Notes under the pieces: generated by a model | The model's database searches: none | What the model was told of the DNA's origin: nothing | Seen by the model: only the letters and a program-made list of their open reading frames with translations | Shown: piece by piece, positions 34,721 to 44,027 of the stretch | Numbering within the stretch: the first letter of the stretch is position 1 | How the letters are laid out: the number at the start of each line of letters is the position of its first letter | Made by a program: the position numbers and the translations under genes | Assembly (NCBI GenBank): GCA_902596165.1 | Contig: CACJSU010000001.1 | Location: 129,718 to 193,717, forward strand | Source of the DNA: an uncultured SAR86 cluster bacterium | GTDB taxonomy: Bacteria > Pseudomonadota > Gammaproteobacteria > Magnimaribacterales > D2472 | Reading direction: 5' to 3' | DNA: 64,000 bases

Positions 34721-36532
34721 TCAAATATCCAAGGAGTTTTCAAGCCATATGGGTGATGTCCAAGCCCTTTCTTGGATAAACTTTGGAATATTTGAATTAT
34801 TATCTTCGCAGTGCTCTGGATTTTTTATACAGAGATCATGTGACCAGCGACAAGATTTATTTGCGACAACTCGAACATAATAATAGGCTTCATCACCTTG
34901 AATAAAATTAGGATCATCCCAAACAGTGCACATTGAACGAACTCCAATACCGGTTACTTCACAAGAATTTAAATCCAGACCAACAGTTTCATGAGTCATA
35001 ACATCATGAACTGAAGTGGTAACCTCACCGTCAACAATTGTACCTTTCACCACTTGTAATTTTTCGATGTATTGGTCTTTCAATGATGAGTCTGCTGAAG
35101 CAGAGATAAATAATCGAGCTTTAGTCATAAGATCAGCTTGAGATGTACCGCCCATGGGAACGCCAGTTTCATAAGCTCGCGAAATTGCGTCTGGTTGACG
35201 GCATAGATCAACATCTAAACTGTCGCCCAAAAAAAATCTAACTAAAAATCTTGGCCCTGAGGTTCCGTATACCTCCTTTCGCTTAAGTGCATTAAAAATA
35301 GAGGTTCGACTATTTTCTTCAGCCCAAACAACCGCTAAACCACCTGGGTTAAATTCAATATCATCTGGAAGGCCTTCTGGAATAGAGGCTCGAAAAGATT
35401 TGCCTGCTCCACCATGTCCAGGAAAAACATCTTCATCAACTAATCCAGGTGTACCTAAATGGGTATCTGTGCTACCAATAAAACCAAACTTGAAGGGATT
35501 AATATTTTCTTGTGTTTGAATAAGCAATCCTTGATTTAATGCATCGCGAACAAAGCTAGATTTTGGAGGGGATGAAAAATCCTTGCTAAATTTTGCTTTA
35601 AAATCTTTATAGGGTAATTGCTCAAAACTGCATAAAGGATCATTTGAATTAATTGCACACTCAGAACTTCCCTTGTGTTGAAAAATTTCAACCAAAGGTT
35701 CTCTGATATTCTGAAGGTAGATTTCATCTTGGCTTGGTTTTTCAAACATAAATCCATTGCTAAGGTTTGAGTTATGGGGAATCACCATATAATTACAATC
35801 TTGTGAACACTCTAGATCAAGCTGCTCCCATAACTCATCTCGAGTGGGCGCTTCATAAAAACTTATTGGCTGATAGGGGACATTTGAAGTTTCAAATATA
35901 ATATTTCTATGAAGATTATTTCCTGAATATGCTGCACCAGTCCACTCATAACCCACAAAGGTTGTAAAAGCACAAGATTCGGTCCTGTCATAATGCTCTT
36001 CTGCTGCCTGAATAATCTCTTGCCATGGTTTCTCAGCGGCATCTATGCATATTTCTCTTGAATCCCCACACATCCCTAAAGGCTTTCCCATGCTAGCTTT
36101 TGCATTCATAAAAAAATATGACAATTTTGGAAAGCCTCTATAAGCTCTGCATTGAAGACTATTGTACTTAACGCTTTGAGAATCCAAACACAATCTAACC
36201 TCTCCAAGAAGTTCTGCATGATCTGTTACAGCGGCAAAATCTAATGCTTGATTTAATTTAGTTCTTCTTGAGCTTGTTCTATCTTCATCATAGGGCTGCA
36301 AATAAAGTGGTTGGCCTTTTGCGTATCTATATGCATCGTCTGGGGTATTTAATGTTCCCTGAGTATTAGCATCAAGTGATAAAGCGGTGTGAACATGTAA
36401 ATCACCAAATAATGGTATTTTGTTTGGGACATAAACACCACAAGGCTCTCGATCTTCATTCGGATAGACTTGGTCTTGATTTGCGTATAACAAATTAGAA
36501 GTAAATACGAGTAATAAAAATATTTTTTGCAT
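34721..36532 (-). CDS. DUF3604 protein, exported
   Basis: About 603 residues from the ATG at 36532, which gives a proper signal peptide (MQKIFLLLVFTSNLLYANQ); the longer frame only adds residues in front of it. DUF3604 features include LFGDLHVHTALSLDANT, reminiscent of PHP metal-binding HxH, DHAELLGEVRLC, and GSTDTHLGTPG. The function is unproven; a PHP-like metal hydrolase in the periplasm is a fair inference from HxH and DTH motifs. It lies just behind the terminator of the TonB-dependent receptor gene on the same strand, so read-through could still join them. Such pairs recur in marine gammaproteobacteria. Confidence 0.88.
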   Translation of the reverse strand: MQKIFLLLVFTSNLLYANQDQVYPNEDREPCGVYVPNKIPLFGDLHVHTALSLDANTQGTLNTPDDAYRYAKGQPLYLQPYDEDRTSSRRTKLNQALDFAAVTDHAELLGEVRLCLDSQSVKYNSLQCRAYRGFPKLSYFFMNAKASMGKPLGMCGDSREICIDAAEKPWQEIIQAAEEHYDRTESCAFTTFVGYEWTGAAYSGNNLHRNIIFETSNVPYQPISFYEAPTRDELWEQLDLECSQDCNYMVIPHNSNLSNGFMFEKPSQDEIYLQNIREPLVEIFQHKGSSECAINSNDPLCSFEQLPYKDFKAKFSKDFSSPPKSSFVRDALNQGLLIQTQENINPFKFGFIGSTDTHLGTPGLVDEDVFPGHGGAGKSFRASIPEGLPDDIEFNPGGLAVVWAEENSRTSIFNALKRKEVYGTSGPRFLVRFFLGDSLDVDLCRQPDAISRAYETGVPMGGTSQADLMTKARLFISASADSSLKDQYIEKLQVVKGTIVDGEVTTSVHDVMTHETVGLDLNSCEVTGIGVRSMCTVWDDPNFIQGDEAYYYVRVVANKSCRWSHDLCIKNPEHCEDNNSNIPKFIQERAWTSPIWLENSLDI

Positions 36533-36545
36533 AAAAATTATTTCT

Positions 36546-36578
36546 AAAAAAAACGGCAACCTAAGTTGCCGTTTTAAA
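36546..36578 (-). terminator. Rho-independent terminator of the TonB-dependent receptor gene
   Basis: A perfect 10-bp stem AAACGGCAAC/GTTGCCGTTT with a 4-nt loop, followed on the minus strand by a run of eight T. It starts about 20 bp after the receptor stop codon. It ends just before the DUF3604 start, so it separates or attenuates the two genes. It is the clearest intrinsic terminator in the window. Confidence 0.9.
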
Positions 36579-36598
36579 AGTCATATTAGACCAACTTG

Positions 36599-39130
36599 TT
36601 AGAAGTTATATACGAGCTGAGCTCCTAACTGTCTTCCCATATTGGTATTAGCCGCATAAAACTTAGATGGTAAACTACCTCCACCGGGTAGGTGATAGTC
36701 TGAGTAGTAGGCTTGAATATGAGATAAATCAACATCATCTGTGATGTTCTTCACAAATAAACTTGCATCCCATACACCATCAGAAGACCTCCATCCAACA
36801 ATAATGTTTGCAAGATAAAGAGCTTTAATTTTTAGCTCTGGATTGATAGCGCTAGTACGCTCGTCTCTCCAGCTAACATTATATCTTGTGTATCTCTCGC
36901 CACCCCAGTATGCAGGCACAGTGTGATCTAAGTAGAAAGTAAAAGATGATTCGGCATCGTCATTTACACGCTGACCACTGACATCTCTTGTTGCGGCACT
37001 CATACCAGTATATGAAGGATCATTAGCATAACCAATAGAGCCTGAATCATATTCACTATCGGTAGAAGTAAAACTTCCACCTAAAGTAAGATCAGAATTA
37101 ACTACATAAGCATACTCAAGATCAACACCTGAGATAGTGGCATCATTATTATTAAAAATACCTCCTTGAACTTGTTGGACAAGCCCTGGACCAGCAGCAC
37201 TGTATACTCTTGCAGAAACGTTATCCCACTTTGTTTGATATCCCTCAAATGCGTAGTCATAGTAGGCAACATTCAATCTTAATCTGCCATCCATGAAAGT
37301 ACCCTTCATACCAATCTCTGTCATGTCACTCTCTTCTTCTTCAAAAGTAATTAATGAAGGATTGATTGCAACTGGAGAAATGGTTGCCCCAGGACTTCTG
37401 TAACCACTCTCAGTTGAGATATATATCATTACATCATCATTGAGATAATGGCCTATCTTAAAACTTCCAGTTGTTGAATTGTTGTCAGAGTTCTGAAGGT
37501 TGATTGGAATTCTAGGAATTGTCAATCCACCACCTGTTGCTGCGGTTACAAGAGCAGTAACTGGCAAGTATAAGTTTTGAGCTCTATACCCAATCATTTC
37601 TTGGTCTCTTAAGCCAAATTGAAGGAAAGTATTTTCAGTCATATTGTACTTAAAGTTTGCAAAGTAAGCTTCGGTTTTATTATCAAGCGGAATTCCCATG
37701 CAGGTAATAACATTTGGCTTAGCGGCAAATAATCCTGGACTTGCTCTCTCAGCAACACATGCTTGATTAGGAGTCTTATATTCAAACCCAACAAGAGGTT
37801 TAAAGATATGAGGAGCAACTTCATAGTTGTCCATTGAGACATCTAAGTCTGCATCGGTATATGTTTGAGAATCTCTTGAAAAGAAGCCAATGGTATACTC
37901 GAGCTTGTCGTTATCTTGATTTGAGATCCTCATCTCAATGGTTTCAATTCCAGTATTAGTTCTAACTTCTTGTGGATACCCATATGTATAGGCTCCCGCA
38001 TAGTCTCTATCAATCAGACCCATGGAATCACTTTGTGAATCAGACCACCTAATAGCTAGTGCATGGCTACCCATATCATAATCAATCATTAGATTGTGGA
38101 CTTCAGCACTGGTATTTTGTCTTGGGTTTTGATAATGCAAAGCAACCCCGTCTTCAGGTTTTAATCCATCAGCTGGAATGTCTGCATAACTGGGTCTGTG
38201 AAGGAATGCTAGCTGACCTGCAGCAGCAGATCCAGCCAATGCTCCAATAGTTGATACCCATGCATTAGCTGCGCCAGCGTAATCAACTGTGACAGGAGGA
38301 AAAAATGGATTTGAAGCCCCTGCAACAAATGCAAATGCATCAAAAGGAAAAGTTCCATTACTTCCAGCAACTGGTTGAGGATATATGGAGTTTACTTCCA
38401 TATTTTGATATTTAAATCTTACAGAGAGTTCATCAGAAGGCTCCCAACTTAAACTTATTCTGCCAGAATCATAACTGTGAGATTCATTAACTCTAGTTCT
38501 AATATTTCTTACTTCCTTGCCATCGTTATTATTCATAACTCCTGCAACTCTCATAGATAAAGTATCGGACAAATGGAGGTCACTGGCAGCTTCAAGTATT
38601 GAGGTCATATTGTCTGCCCAAGTAGTTTTGACATATCCATTTCGCTCATCACTGCCCACTTGAGCTGATCGAGTATATATTTGAAGCGCACCACCTGTAC
38701 TAACAACTCCTTGCAGAGTGCCCTGAGCACCTTTAAGAATTTCTACGCGTTCAGTATCGTACATTTGAAGAAACATCTCTCCAGCACGAAGAGGCACTTC
38801 ATCAATATAGCCCTGAATTGGTTGATCGTTTCCACCATCAGGATCCATTTTTTGGCCCCGCATAATAATAGTCGACCTTCTAGGATCAATCTGAGTAAAT
38901 TCAACACCAGATACAACTTGAGCCAATTCGTTTAAATCTCTTATTTGATAATCATCCAATGTTGTGCCTGAAACCGCATTAACGGTTTGTGCAATGTCCT
39001 GAACATTCTCTTCTTTCTTTGTTGCAGTTACGACAACTTCTTCAAGAACAAGCTCAGAATCTTGAGCCATCGAGATGTTTGGTGCAGCTATGAAAGCAGC
39101 AACAGTTAATATGCTTAATAGTCTCTTCAT
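36599..39130 (-). CDS. TonB-dependent outer-membrane receptor
   Basis: About 843 residues from the ATG at 39130. A strong GGAGGGGG stands five bases before it; a TTG start upstream would include that motif. A signal peptide (cut near MAQDS) is followed by the TonB box region EEVVVTATKKEENVQD, the plug domain with the RGQ and GYIDEVPLRAGE segments, and the 22-strand barrel ending in GAQLVYNF with terminal phenylalanine. It imports a ligand too large for porins, using TonB energy. The ligand is unknown; neither a siderophore nor a vitamin can be read from sequence. It is followed by a terminator and the DUF3604 gene. Confidence 0.92.
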   Translation of the reverse strand: MKRLLSILTVAAFIAAPNISMAQDSELVLEEVVVTATKKEENVQDIAQTVNAVSGTTLDDYQIRDLNELAQVVSGVEFTQIDPRRSTIIMRGQKMDPDGGNDQPIQGYIDEVPLRAGEMFLQMYDTERVEILKGAQGTLQGVVSTGGALQIYTRSAQVGSDERNGYVKTTWADNMTSILEAASDLHLSDTLSMRVAGVMNNNDGKEVRNIRTRVNESHSYDSGRISLSWEPSDELSVRFKYQNMEVNSIYPQPVAGSNGTFPFDAFAFVAGASNPFFPPVTVDYAGAANAWVSTIGALAGSAAAGQLAFLHRPSYADIPADGLKPEDGVALHYQNPRQNTSAEVHNLMIDYDMGSHALAIRWSDSQSDSMGLIDRDYAGAYTYGYPQEVRTNTGIETIEMRISNQDNDKLEYTIGFFSRDSQTYTDADLDVSMDNYEVAPHIFKPLVGFEYKTPNQACVAERASPGLFAAKPNVITCMGIPLDNKTEAYFANFKYNMTENTFLQFGLRDQEMIGYRAQNLYLPVTALVTAATGGGLTIPRIPINLQNSDNNSTTGSFKIGHYLNDDVMIYISTESGYRSPGATISPVAINPSLITFEEEESDMTEIGMKGTFMDGRLRLNVAYYDYAFEGYQTKWDNVSARVYSAAGPGLVQQVQGGIFNNNDATISGVDLEYAYVVNSDLTLGGSFTSTDSEYDSGSIGYANDPSYTGMSAATRDVSGQRVNDDAESSFTFYLDHTVPAYWGGERYTRYNVSWRDERTSAINPELKIKALYLANIIVGWRSSDGVWDASLFVKNITDDVDLSHIQAYYSDYHLPGGGSLPSKFYAANTNMGRQLGAQLVYNF

Positions 39131-39220
39131 GGTTTCCCCCTCCAATGTGAAGAATGTATTTTAAAAATATACCTGTTTTTTAGTAAAATCCCAAACTTTT
39201 TACGTGAAAGTAAAATAATT

Positions 39221-39847
39221 TTAAGGCGAAGTTAGGGTTTCGATACTAGAAATTTTCAATTGCATCTCTTGAAGCATTTCATTGTTTTGCCTTCTATACG
39301 AATCAAATGCCTGAACAGTTTCTTCAAGAAGTAAAATGCTCTTATTCAACTCAGCAATTTTATTCTGTGCGATGAGGTTATCTTTATTTGCTTGAGAGAG
39401 TTCATTGACTAAAGCTTTCAATTTAAGAGACTCATTTTTAATAGCATTTATATTAGTTTGGTCATTTGTTTGGGTCACTGCTATTTCTTTTAGAGCAGTG
39501 GAGTGTTTGGCAACATCTTGCGTTAGTTTTGCAATATTAACTTTGTTACGTTTATTACTTAAATCCCATAATTTCCTAATTTCCTTGTCAAGAAATTGAA
39601 GTTGAGAATTAATATCAGACAAAAATTCAGTGGAAGTTGAATCAGCCAATTGAAGTTGCTCTTCTAATATTGAAAGTCTAGATTCTACTTTAGAGTTTAT
39701 ATTGCTAGAAGCTTTAGAAAGCTCGCTAACCCATAAAGATAGAACAAGAATTCCAATTAATAATAAAACAAACACAACCCCAAGAAACAAGCCACTGGAG
39801 CTTTTATCGACGTATGAGTTACCATCTTTAGTAGCAGAGATTTTCAT
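39221..39847 (-). CDS. Membrane-anchored coiled-coil protein, unknown function
   Basis: 208 residues: a short charged N-terminus, one membrane helix (about residues 20-43, GLFLGVVFVLLLIGILVLSLW split at its charged ends), then a long run of heptad-like Leu/Ile/Gln/Lys residues that predicts a coiled coil almost to the C-terminus. The topology suggests the coiled coil is periplasmic. I do not recognise a family. It lies upstream of the TonB-dependent receptor gene, 91 bp away on the same strand, so it could share a transcript. Confidence 0.6.
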   Translation of the reverse strand: MKISATKDGNSYVDKSSSGLFLGVVFVLLLIGILVLSLWVSELSKASSNINSKVESRLSILEEQLQLADSTSTEFLSDINSQLQFLDKEIRKLWDLSNKRNKVNIAKLTQDVAKHSTALKEIAVTQTNDQTNINAIKNESLKLKALVNELSQANKDNLIAQNKIAELNKSILLLEETVQAFDSYRRQNNEMLQEMQLKISSIETLTSP

Positions 39848-39936
39848 GTTTATTAGTAATAAGAATCAGTTTGTTAAATTGTATTAAATTATATGTTCTA
39901 ATATGGCTTTGAATTATAAGCCTTAACTTAAAACTA

Positions 39937-39942
39937 TATAAC
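39937..39942 (+). promoter_or_regulatory. -10-like TATAAC, 6 nt before the acyl-CoA dehydrogenase start
   Basis: The sequence is TATAAC-AATAAT-ATG. It repeats the spacing seen before several other genes of the window that lack a Shine-Dalgarno. Confidence 0.35.
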
Positions 39943-39948
39943 AATAAT

Positions 39949-41070
39949 ATGAATTTAGATTTTTCAGACGACCAAAAATTTTTACAAGATGAAGCCAAAA
40001 AATTCTTTGATAAAGAGGGAGGTCTTTCAAATGCGCGAAGCGTCATGGACAATTCCCTTGAGGGTGATAAAGAACTTTGGCAAAAAATTGTTGAGCTTGG
40101 TTGGACTGGAATTAGGATTCCTGAAGCATATCAAGGTCTTGGATTAGGCCATTTAGAGCTTTGTGTTATTGCTGAAGAGCTTGGCAGATCACTTGCGCCG
40201 GTCCCCTTTTCTTCTTCCGTTTATTTTTTTACTGAGGCCCTGATTAAGTATGGCAGTGAAGAGATTAAATCTGAATTATTACCAAACTTAGTTTCAGGAC
40301 AAGTTGTGGGCACCTATGGCATAGCCGAGGATATGCACCAAGCAACAGAATCTAATCTTTCTGTATCACTAGCATCTGACAAAATTAATGGCATCAAAAT
40401 CGCTGTTCCAGATGCTGGAATGGCCTCACATATGATTGTAGTTGTTAAATCAAGCGCTGGCACCGATTTGAGATTGGTTGATCTTGATGACGCTTCAGTC
40501 ACAGTAACTCAACAAAAAAACCTTGATACTTCAAGAGCCTTTTTCAAAGTTGAATTTAAAGATACCCCATCTAAGTTAATTGGAGAATCTGGTAATGGTT
40601 GGACTTATATTCAACATCTGCTTGATCAAGCAGCAGTTTTATTTGCATTTGAGCAAGTTGGTGGCTCGCAAGCTGCACTTGATATGGCTAAAGCATATTC
40701 CTTGGAAAGATTTGCATTTGGTAGGCAAATTGGTTCTTATCAAGCGATAAAGCATAAACTTGCCGATATGTACATTGCCGTCACGCTTGCAAAATCAAAT
40801 TGTTATTATGGTGCTTGGGCATTATCTTCAGAGTCTGCAGAGCTACCGCTTGCCGCAGCAACTGCAAGGGTAAGTGCCACTAAAGCTTTCCAATTATGCT
40901 CTAAAGAAAATATTCAAACTCATGGTGGCAATGGATTTACATGGGAATACGACTGTCATTTATTTTATAAACGATCTAAGGTTCTATCAGTTTTACTTGG
41001 ATCCGAGGCAGCTTGGAAAGAAAAATTAGTTACAAACTTAGAAAAAACTAACACTTTGGCAAAGGGGTAA
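39949..41070 (+). CDS. Acyl-CoA dehydrogenase, short subunit type
   Basis: 373 residues. The opening MNLDFSDDQKFLQDEAKKFFDKEG, LGRSLAPVPF, and FERFAFGRQIGSYQAIKH-type C-terminal signature (SLERFAFGRQIGSYQAIK) identify the family. The catalytic base position near LFYKRSK is of the FadE-like group whose substrates are not simple fatty acids. It is 3 bp upstream of a second acyl-CoA dehydrogenase gene. Such pairs can form heteromeric dehydrogenases (as in steroid side-chain ACADs), so the two may be one enzyme. That pairing is inference. Confidence 0.88.
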   Translation: MNLDFSDDQKFLQDEAKKFFDKEGGLSNARSVMDNSLEGDKELWQKIVELGWTGIRIPEAYQGLGLGHLELCVIAEELGRSLAPVPFSSSVYFFTEALIKYGSEEIKSELLPNLVSGQVVGTYGIAEDMHQATESNLSVSLASDKINGIKIAVPDAGMASHMIVVVKSSAGTDLRLVDLDDASVTVTQQKNLDTSRAFFKVEFKDTPSKLIGESGNGWTYIQHLLDQAAVLFAFEQVGGSQAALDMAKAYSLERFAFGRQIGSYQAIKHKLADMYIAVTLAKSNCYYGAWALSSESAELPLAAATARVSATKAFQLCSKENIQTHGGNGFTWEYDCHLFYKRSKVLSVLLGSEAAWKEKLVTNLEKTNTLAKG

Positions 41071-41073
41071 ATT

Positions 41074-42306
41074 ATGGATTTTAACGACACACCAGATCAA
41101 GCTAAATTTAGAGCTAAATGCAGAGAATGGTTAGAAGCCAATGCTGAGCTTAAAGAGAGTAAAGGCAGTGGGCATGCTGACTCATCACTAGAAGATCACC
41201 TTAAAGTTGCAAAGGCCTGGCAACAAAAAAAATATGAAGCTGGATGGGCAATGCTGCATTGGCCAAAAGAATATGGAGGCATTGAAGCCTCGCCGATTGA
41301 AAGAATTATATGGGGGCAAGAGGAAGCGAAATTTAATGTACCTGGAGGTATATTTGAGATTGGTCTGGGCATGTGTGGTCCTGTGATGATGCAGTATGCA
41401 TCTGAAGAGCAAAAAGATAGATACCTCGCGCCTATGGCTGAAGGAAAAGAAATCTGGTGTCAGCTTTTTTCTGAACCAGCTGCTGGGTCTGATGTCGCTG
41501 GATTAAGAAGCAAGGCTGAAAAAGATGGTGACGATTGGATAATTAATGGCCAAAAAGTTTGGACTTCTGGCGCCCATTACTCTGATTTCGGTATCTTGGT
41601 TGTACGTCATGATCCTGATGTTGCAAAACATAAAGGACTGACATTCTTTTTTGTGGATATGAAATCTCCTGGAATCACTGTAAAACCCATAAAACAAATC
41701 ACTGGACAAGCAGGAACTGGGGCTGGGTTTAATGAAGTTTACTTTGATAATGTTCGAATCCCTGATTCGCAGCGTCTCGGTGAAATTGGAGATGGATGGA
41801 AAGTTGCTATAACTACACTCATGAATGAAAGATTGGCTGTTGGTGATGCAAGAGGTTCCGATATTGAGGAAGCGTTAATTCTCTCTAAGACTAAGGATGA
41901 TGCTGGAGAGGCCTTGATTAAAAATGATTCAGTAAGAGAAAGACTGGCTGACTGGTTTTGCCAAGCCAATGGTCTTAAATACACTAAATTTCGAACAATT
42001 TCTGCACTATCTAAAGGTGAGGCACCTGGGCCAGAGGCGTCAATTACAAAAATAGTCAGTGCAAATAAACTGCAAGAAATAGGTAACTTTGGGATAGATT
42101 CTGGCGATATGGCTGGCATGCTGATAGATGAAAATGAAGGAGTCAGCTCATTTCAAGGCGCTTGGTTGGGAGCTCCTGGCTTAAGAATTGCCGGTGGAAC
42201 AGATGAGATTCTAAGAAATGTAATCGCCGAAAGAGTGCTTGGTCTGCCTCAGGACCCAAGGGCTGATAAAGGTTTGGCCTTTAAAGATATACCAACTAAG
42301 GCCTAA
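41074..42306 (+). CDS. Acyl-CoA dehydrogenase, partner of the preceding gene
   Basis: 410 residues. Signatures: WPKEYGGIEASPIE, CQLFSEPAAGSDVAG, WIINGQKVWTSGAHYSDF, and APGLRIAGGTDEILRNVIAERVLGLP near the C-terminus, with GGTDEI typical of the FAD site. The paired architecture with the 373-residue neighbour suggests an alpha2beta2 dehydrogenase for a bulky acyl-CoA. The stop overlaps the end of the convergent alkylsulfatase-like gene by 11 bp. Substrate unknown. Confidence 0.9.
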   Translation: MDFNDTPDQAKFRAKCREWLEANAELKESKGSGHADSSLEDHLKVAKAWQQKKYEAGWAMLHWPKEYGGIEASPIERIIWGQEEAKFNVPGGIFEIGLGMCGPVMMQYASEEQKDRYLAPMAEGKEIWCQLFSEPAAGSDVAGLRSKAEKDGDDWIINGQKVWTSGAHYSDFGILVVRHDPDVAKHKGLTFFFVDMKSPGITVKPIKQITGQAGTGAGFNEVYFDNVRIPDSQRLGEIGDGWKVAITTLMNERLAVGDARGSDIEEALILSKTKDDAGEALIKNDSVRERLADWFCQANGLKYTKFRTISALSKGEAPGPEASITKIVSANKLQEIGNFGIDSGDMAGMLIDENEGVSSFQGAWLGAPGLRIAGGTDEILRNVIAERVLGLPQDPRADKGLAFKDIPTKA

Positions 42307-44014
42307 ACACTGTTAAGAGCTTTAGGAACTGAATATCCTTATCTACAATAAGATTGCCACTAGCAATTTCTGTAATTGGATTTTTAATTCCTGCTAAAAC
42401 TTGTTTTAAAACTTGCTCATCAGTTTGAATATTTAGCGTGCAATCAATTGGCAGAACACCTTTAATTTGAGCAACCTGATTTCTTAAAATCATTGCTTTG
42501 GTCAACCCAGACGAAAATTCAAAACAAGCAGTGATAATTTCATTTGGATCAACCTTATCTGGATTAAGATTAACCCTCAAAACATCAAAAAACATATCCA
42601 TTGGAATTTGATCAAGCATTGAAGCTTCGGGTGGAATAATATTATCTGGCTCCTGATCTCCGATCAGTCTTTGAGCTTCACTTAAAAAATAATTCCTTTT
42701 ATTGGGATTGGAGGCCATGGTTCCCAGATAAAAAGCGGCTTCAGCCCGATATCTGGTAACTTCTGAGGCACGATAATCCATTGCCAGCAAAAGATCTGAT
42801 AACTCCAATGCCCATTGCATTTCCTCATTGGTAATAGCCTTTTCAAGTTCAGCAAATAAAGCATCAGGACCGCCAATCATATTAGAAACAAATTTTGCTC
42901 TTTTAAAAGTTGAAATGGGGTCAAGTTCTGAAATATTTCCAGAGAACCAGCCCAGATAACCGTTAAATATGCTTTTAACAGACCATCGCACTGTGCCATA
43001 AAACTCTTGCAAGTATGGAGAAGCAGCAACTGCTGCAGGTAATTCTATATTTTCAATAATTTCTTCTGGATGCATACCCTGGTTCATCAACCTGATTGTT
43101 TGATCATGGATAAATTGAATTCCGTCTCGATAAATCATTAATGTCTCAATGGCAGAATCGCCTGAAAAGGGTAATGTATGACTTGGAAAAATATTCTTTG
43201 GCTCAAGAGCTATCATCCTATCAAGACTATTTACCCAAGCATTAACATCTCTATGCGAGGTTCCTCTAATGGTATAGAGGTTTGGAAATGTTTTATAAAT
43301 ATTATCTCCTGGGAATAAAGCTTGATATTCTGGCAACCAAACAAAAATTTGGTCATCGGTTTCTCCTGGCGCATGAAAAAATTCAAATGCAATGCCTGCA
43401 ATATTGATTTTCAATTCATTATCAAAAGTTACATTTGGCTTAATGTACCCTGGGGCACTCCTGCCTACACTTAAATAAGGACCAATACCAACATTGACAA
43501 CATCCTCCTCAGGAAGAGCAGTGCCAAACATTTTGGAGGAGCGTGATGAAATAATAGGGTTAAGAATTCCGAAAATTTTTTCAACAGATTTTGCAGTTGA
43601 TTCGTGAGCTATGACTAAGGGAGCCTCATCCTGTTGATCAAGAAAATATTTTGCTCCTAAGGTATGGTCTCCGTGATTGTGGGTATAAACAATTGCTGCT
43701 ATGGGATTAGCGTTAATTGCATTAAACTCTTTGAAAACTTTTTCGGCCTGAAAAACACTATCTGTAGCATCAATAATGATATTAAACCCATCGCCCTCAA
43801 TTAAATAAGAGTTTGCGATTCCATAGCCAACCGCAGCATGAATACCATTCTCATAGGAATAAACTTTTTGAGTAAATTCTTTTGAATGCTCAAAAAGCTT
43901 TTCTACCTCTGAGGTTTTTTCAATCAAAGGCATTGATACTGGATCAGTTTTAGAGCAACCCAATAAAAGAATGCTTATAATAAATAGTTGTAGGAAAGTA
44001 CTAATTTTTTTCAT
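42296..44014 (-). CDS. Alkylsulfatase-like metallo-beta-lactamase lipoprotein
   Basis: 572 residues. A lipobox (LLLGCS) ends the signal peptide, so it is likely membrane-anchored in the periplasm. The metallo-beta-lactamase core has THNHGDHTLG, and the second metal histidine segment ...AHEST and APGETDDQ follow. The C-terminal half carries a helical dimerisation domain (GYLGWFSGNISEL) and an SCP2-like tail, as in SdsA/BDS1 alkylsulfatases. The true substrate is unknown but a sulfate ester is the family expectation. AGGAG stands upstream of the ATG. The gene diverges from mnmC with only 13 bp between starts. Confidence 0.85.
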   Translation of the reverse strand: MKKISTFLQLFIISILLLGCSKTDPVSMPLIEKTSEVEKLFEHSKEFTQKVYSYENGIHAAVGYGIANSYLIEGDGFNIIIDATDSVFQAEKVFKEFNAINANPIAAIVYTHNHGDHTLGAKYFLDQQDEAPLVIAHESTAKSVEKIFGILNPIISSRSSKMFGTALPEEDVVNVGIGPYLSVGRSAPGYIKPNVTFDNELKINIAGIAFEFFHAPGETDDQIFVWLPEYQALFPGDNIYKTFPNLYTIRGTSHRDVNAWVNSLDRMIALEPKNIFPSHTLPFSGDSAIETLMIYRDGIQFIHDQTIRLMNQGMHPEEIIENIELPAAVAASPYLQEFYGTVRWSVKSIFNGYLGWFSGNISELDPISTFKRAKFVSNMIGGPDALFAELEKAITNEEMQWALELSDLLLAMDYRASEVTRYRAEAAFYLGTMASNPNKRNYFLSEAQRLIGDQEPDNIIPPEASMLDQIPMDMFFDVLRVNLNPDKVDPNEIITACFEFSSGLTKAMILRNQVAQIKGVLPIDCTLNIQTDEQVLKQVLAGIKNPITEIASGNLIVDKDIQFLKLLTVFRP

Positions 44015-44027
44015 AAGCTCCTGTTAA

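Noticed and set aside
39131-39145. TTG start for the TonB receptor
   Set aside because: It would place the strong GGAGGGGG inside the coding region; the ATG at 39130 has ideal spacing.
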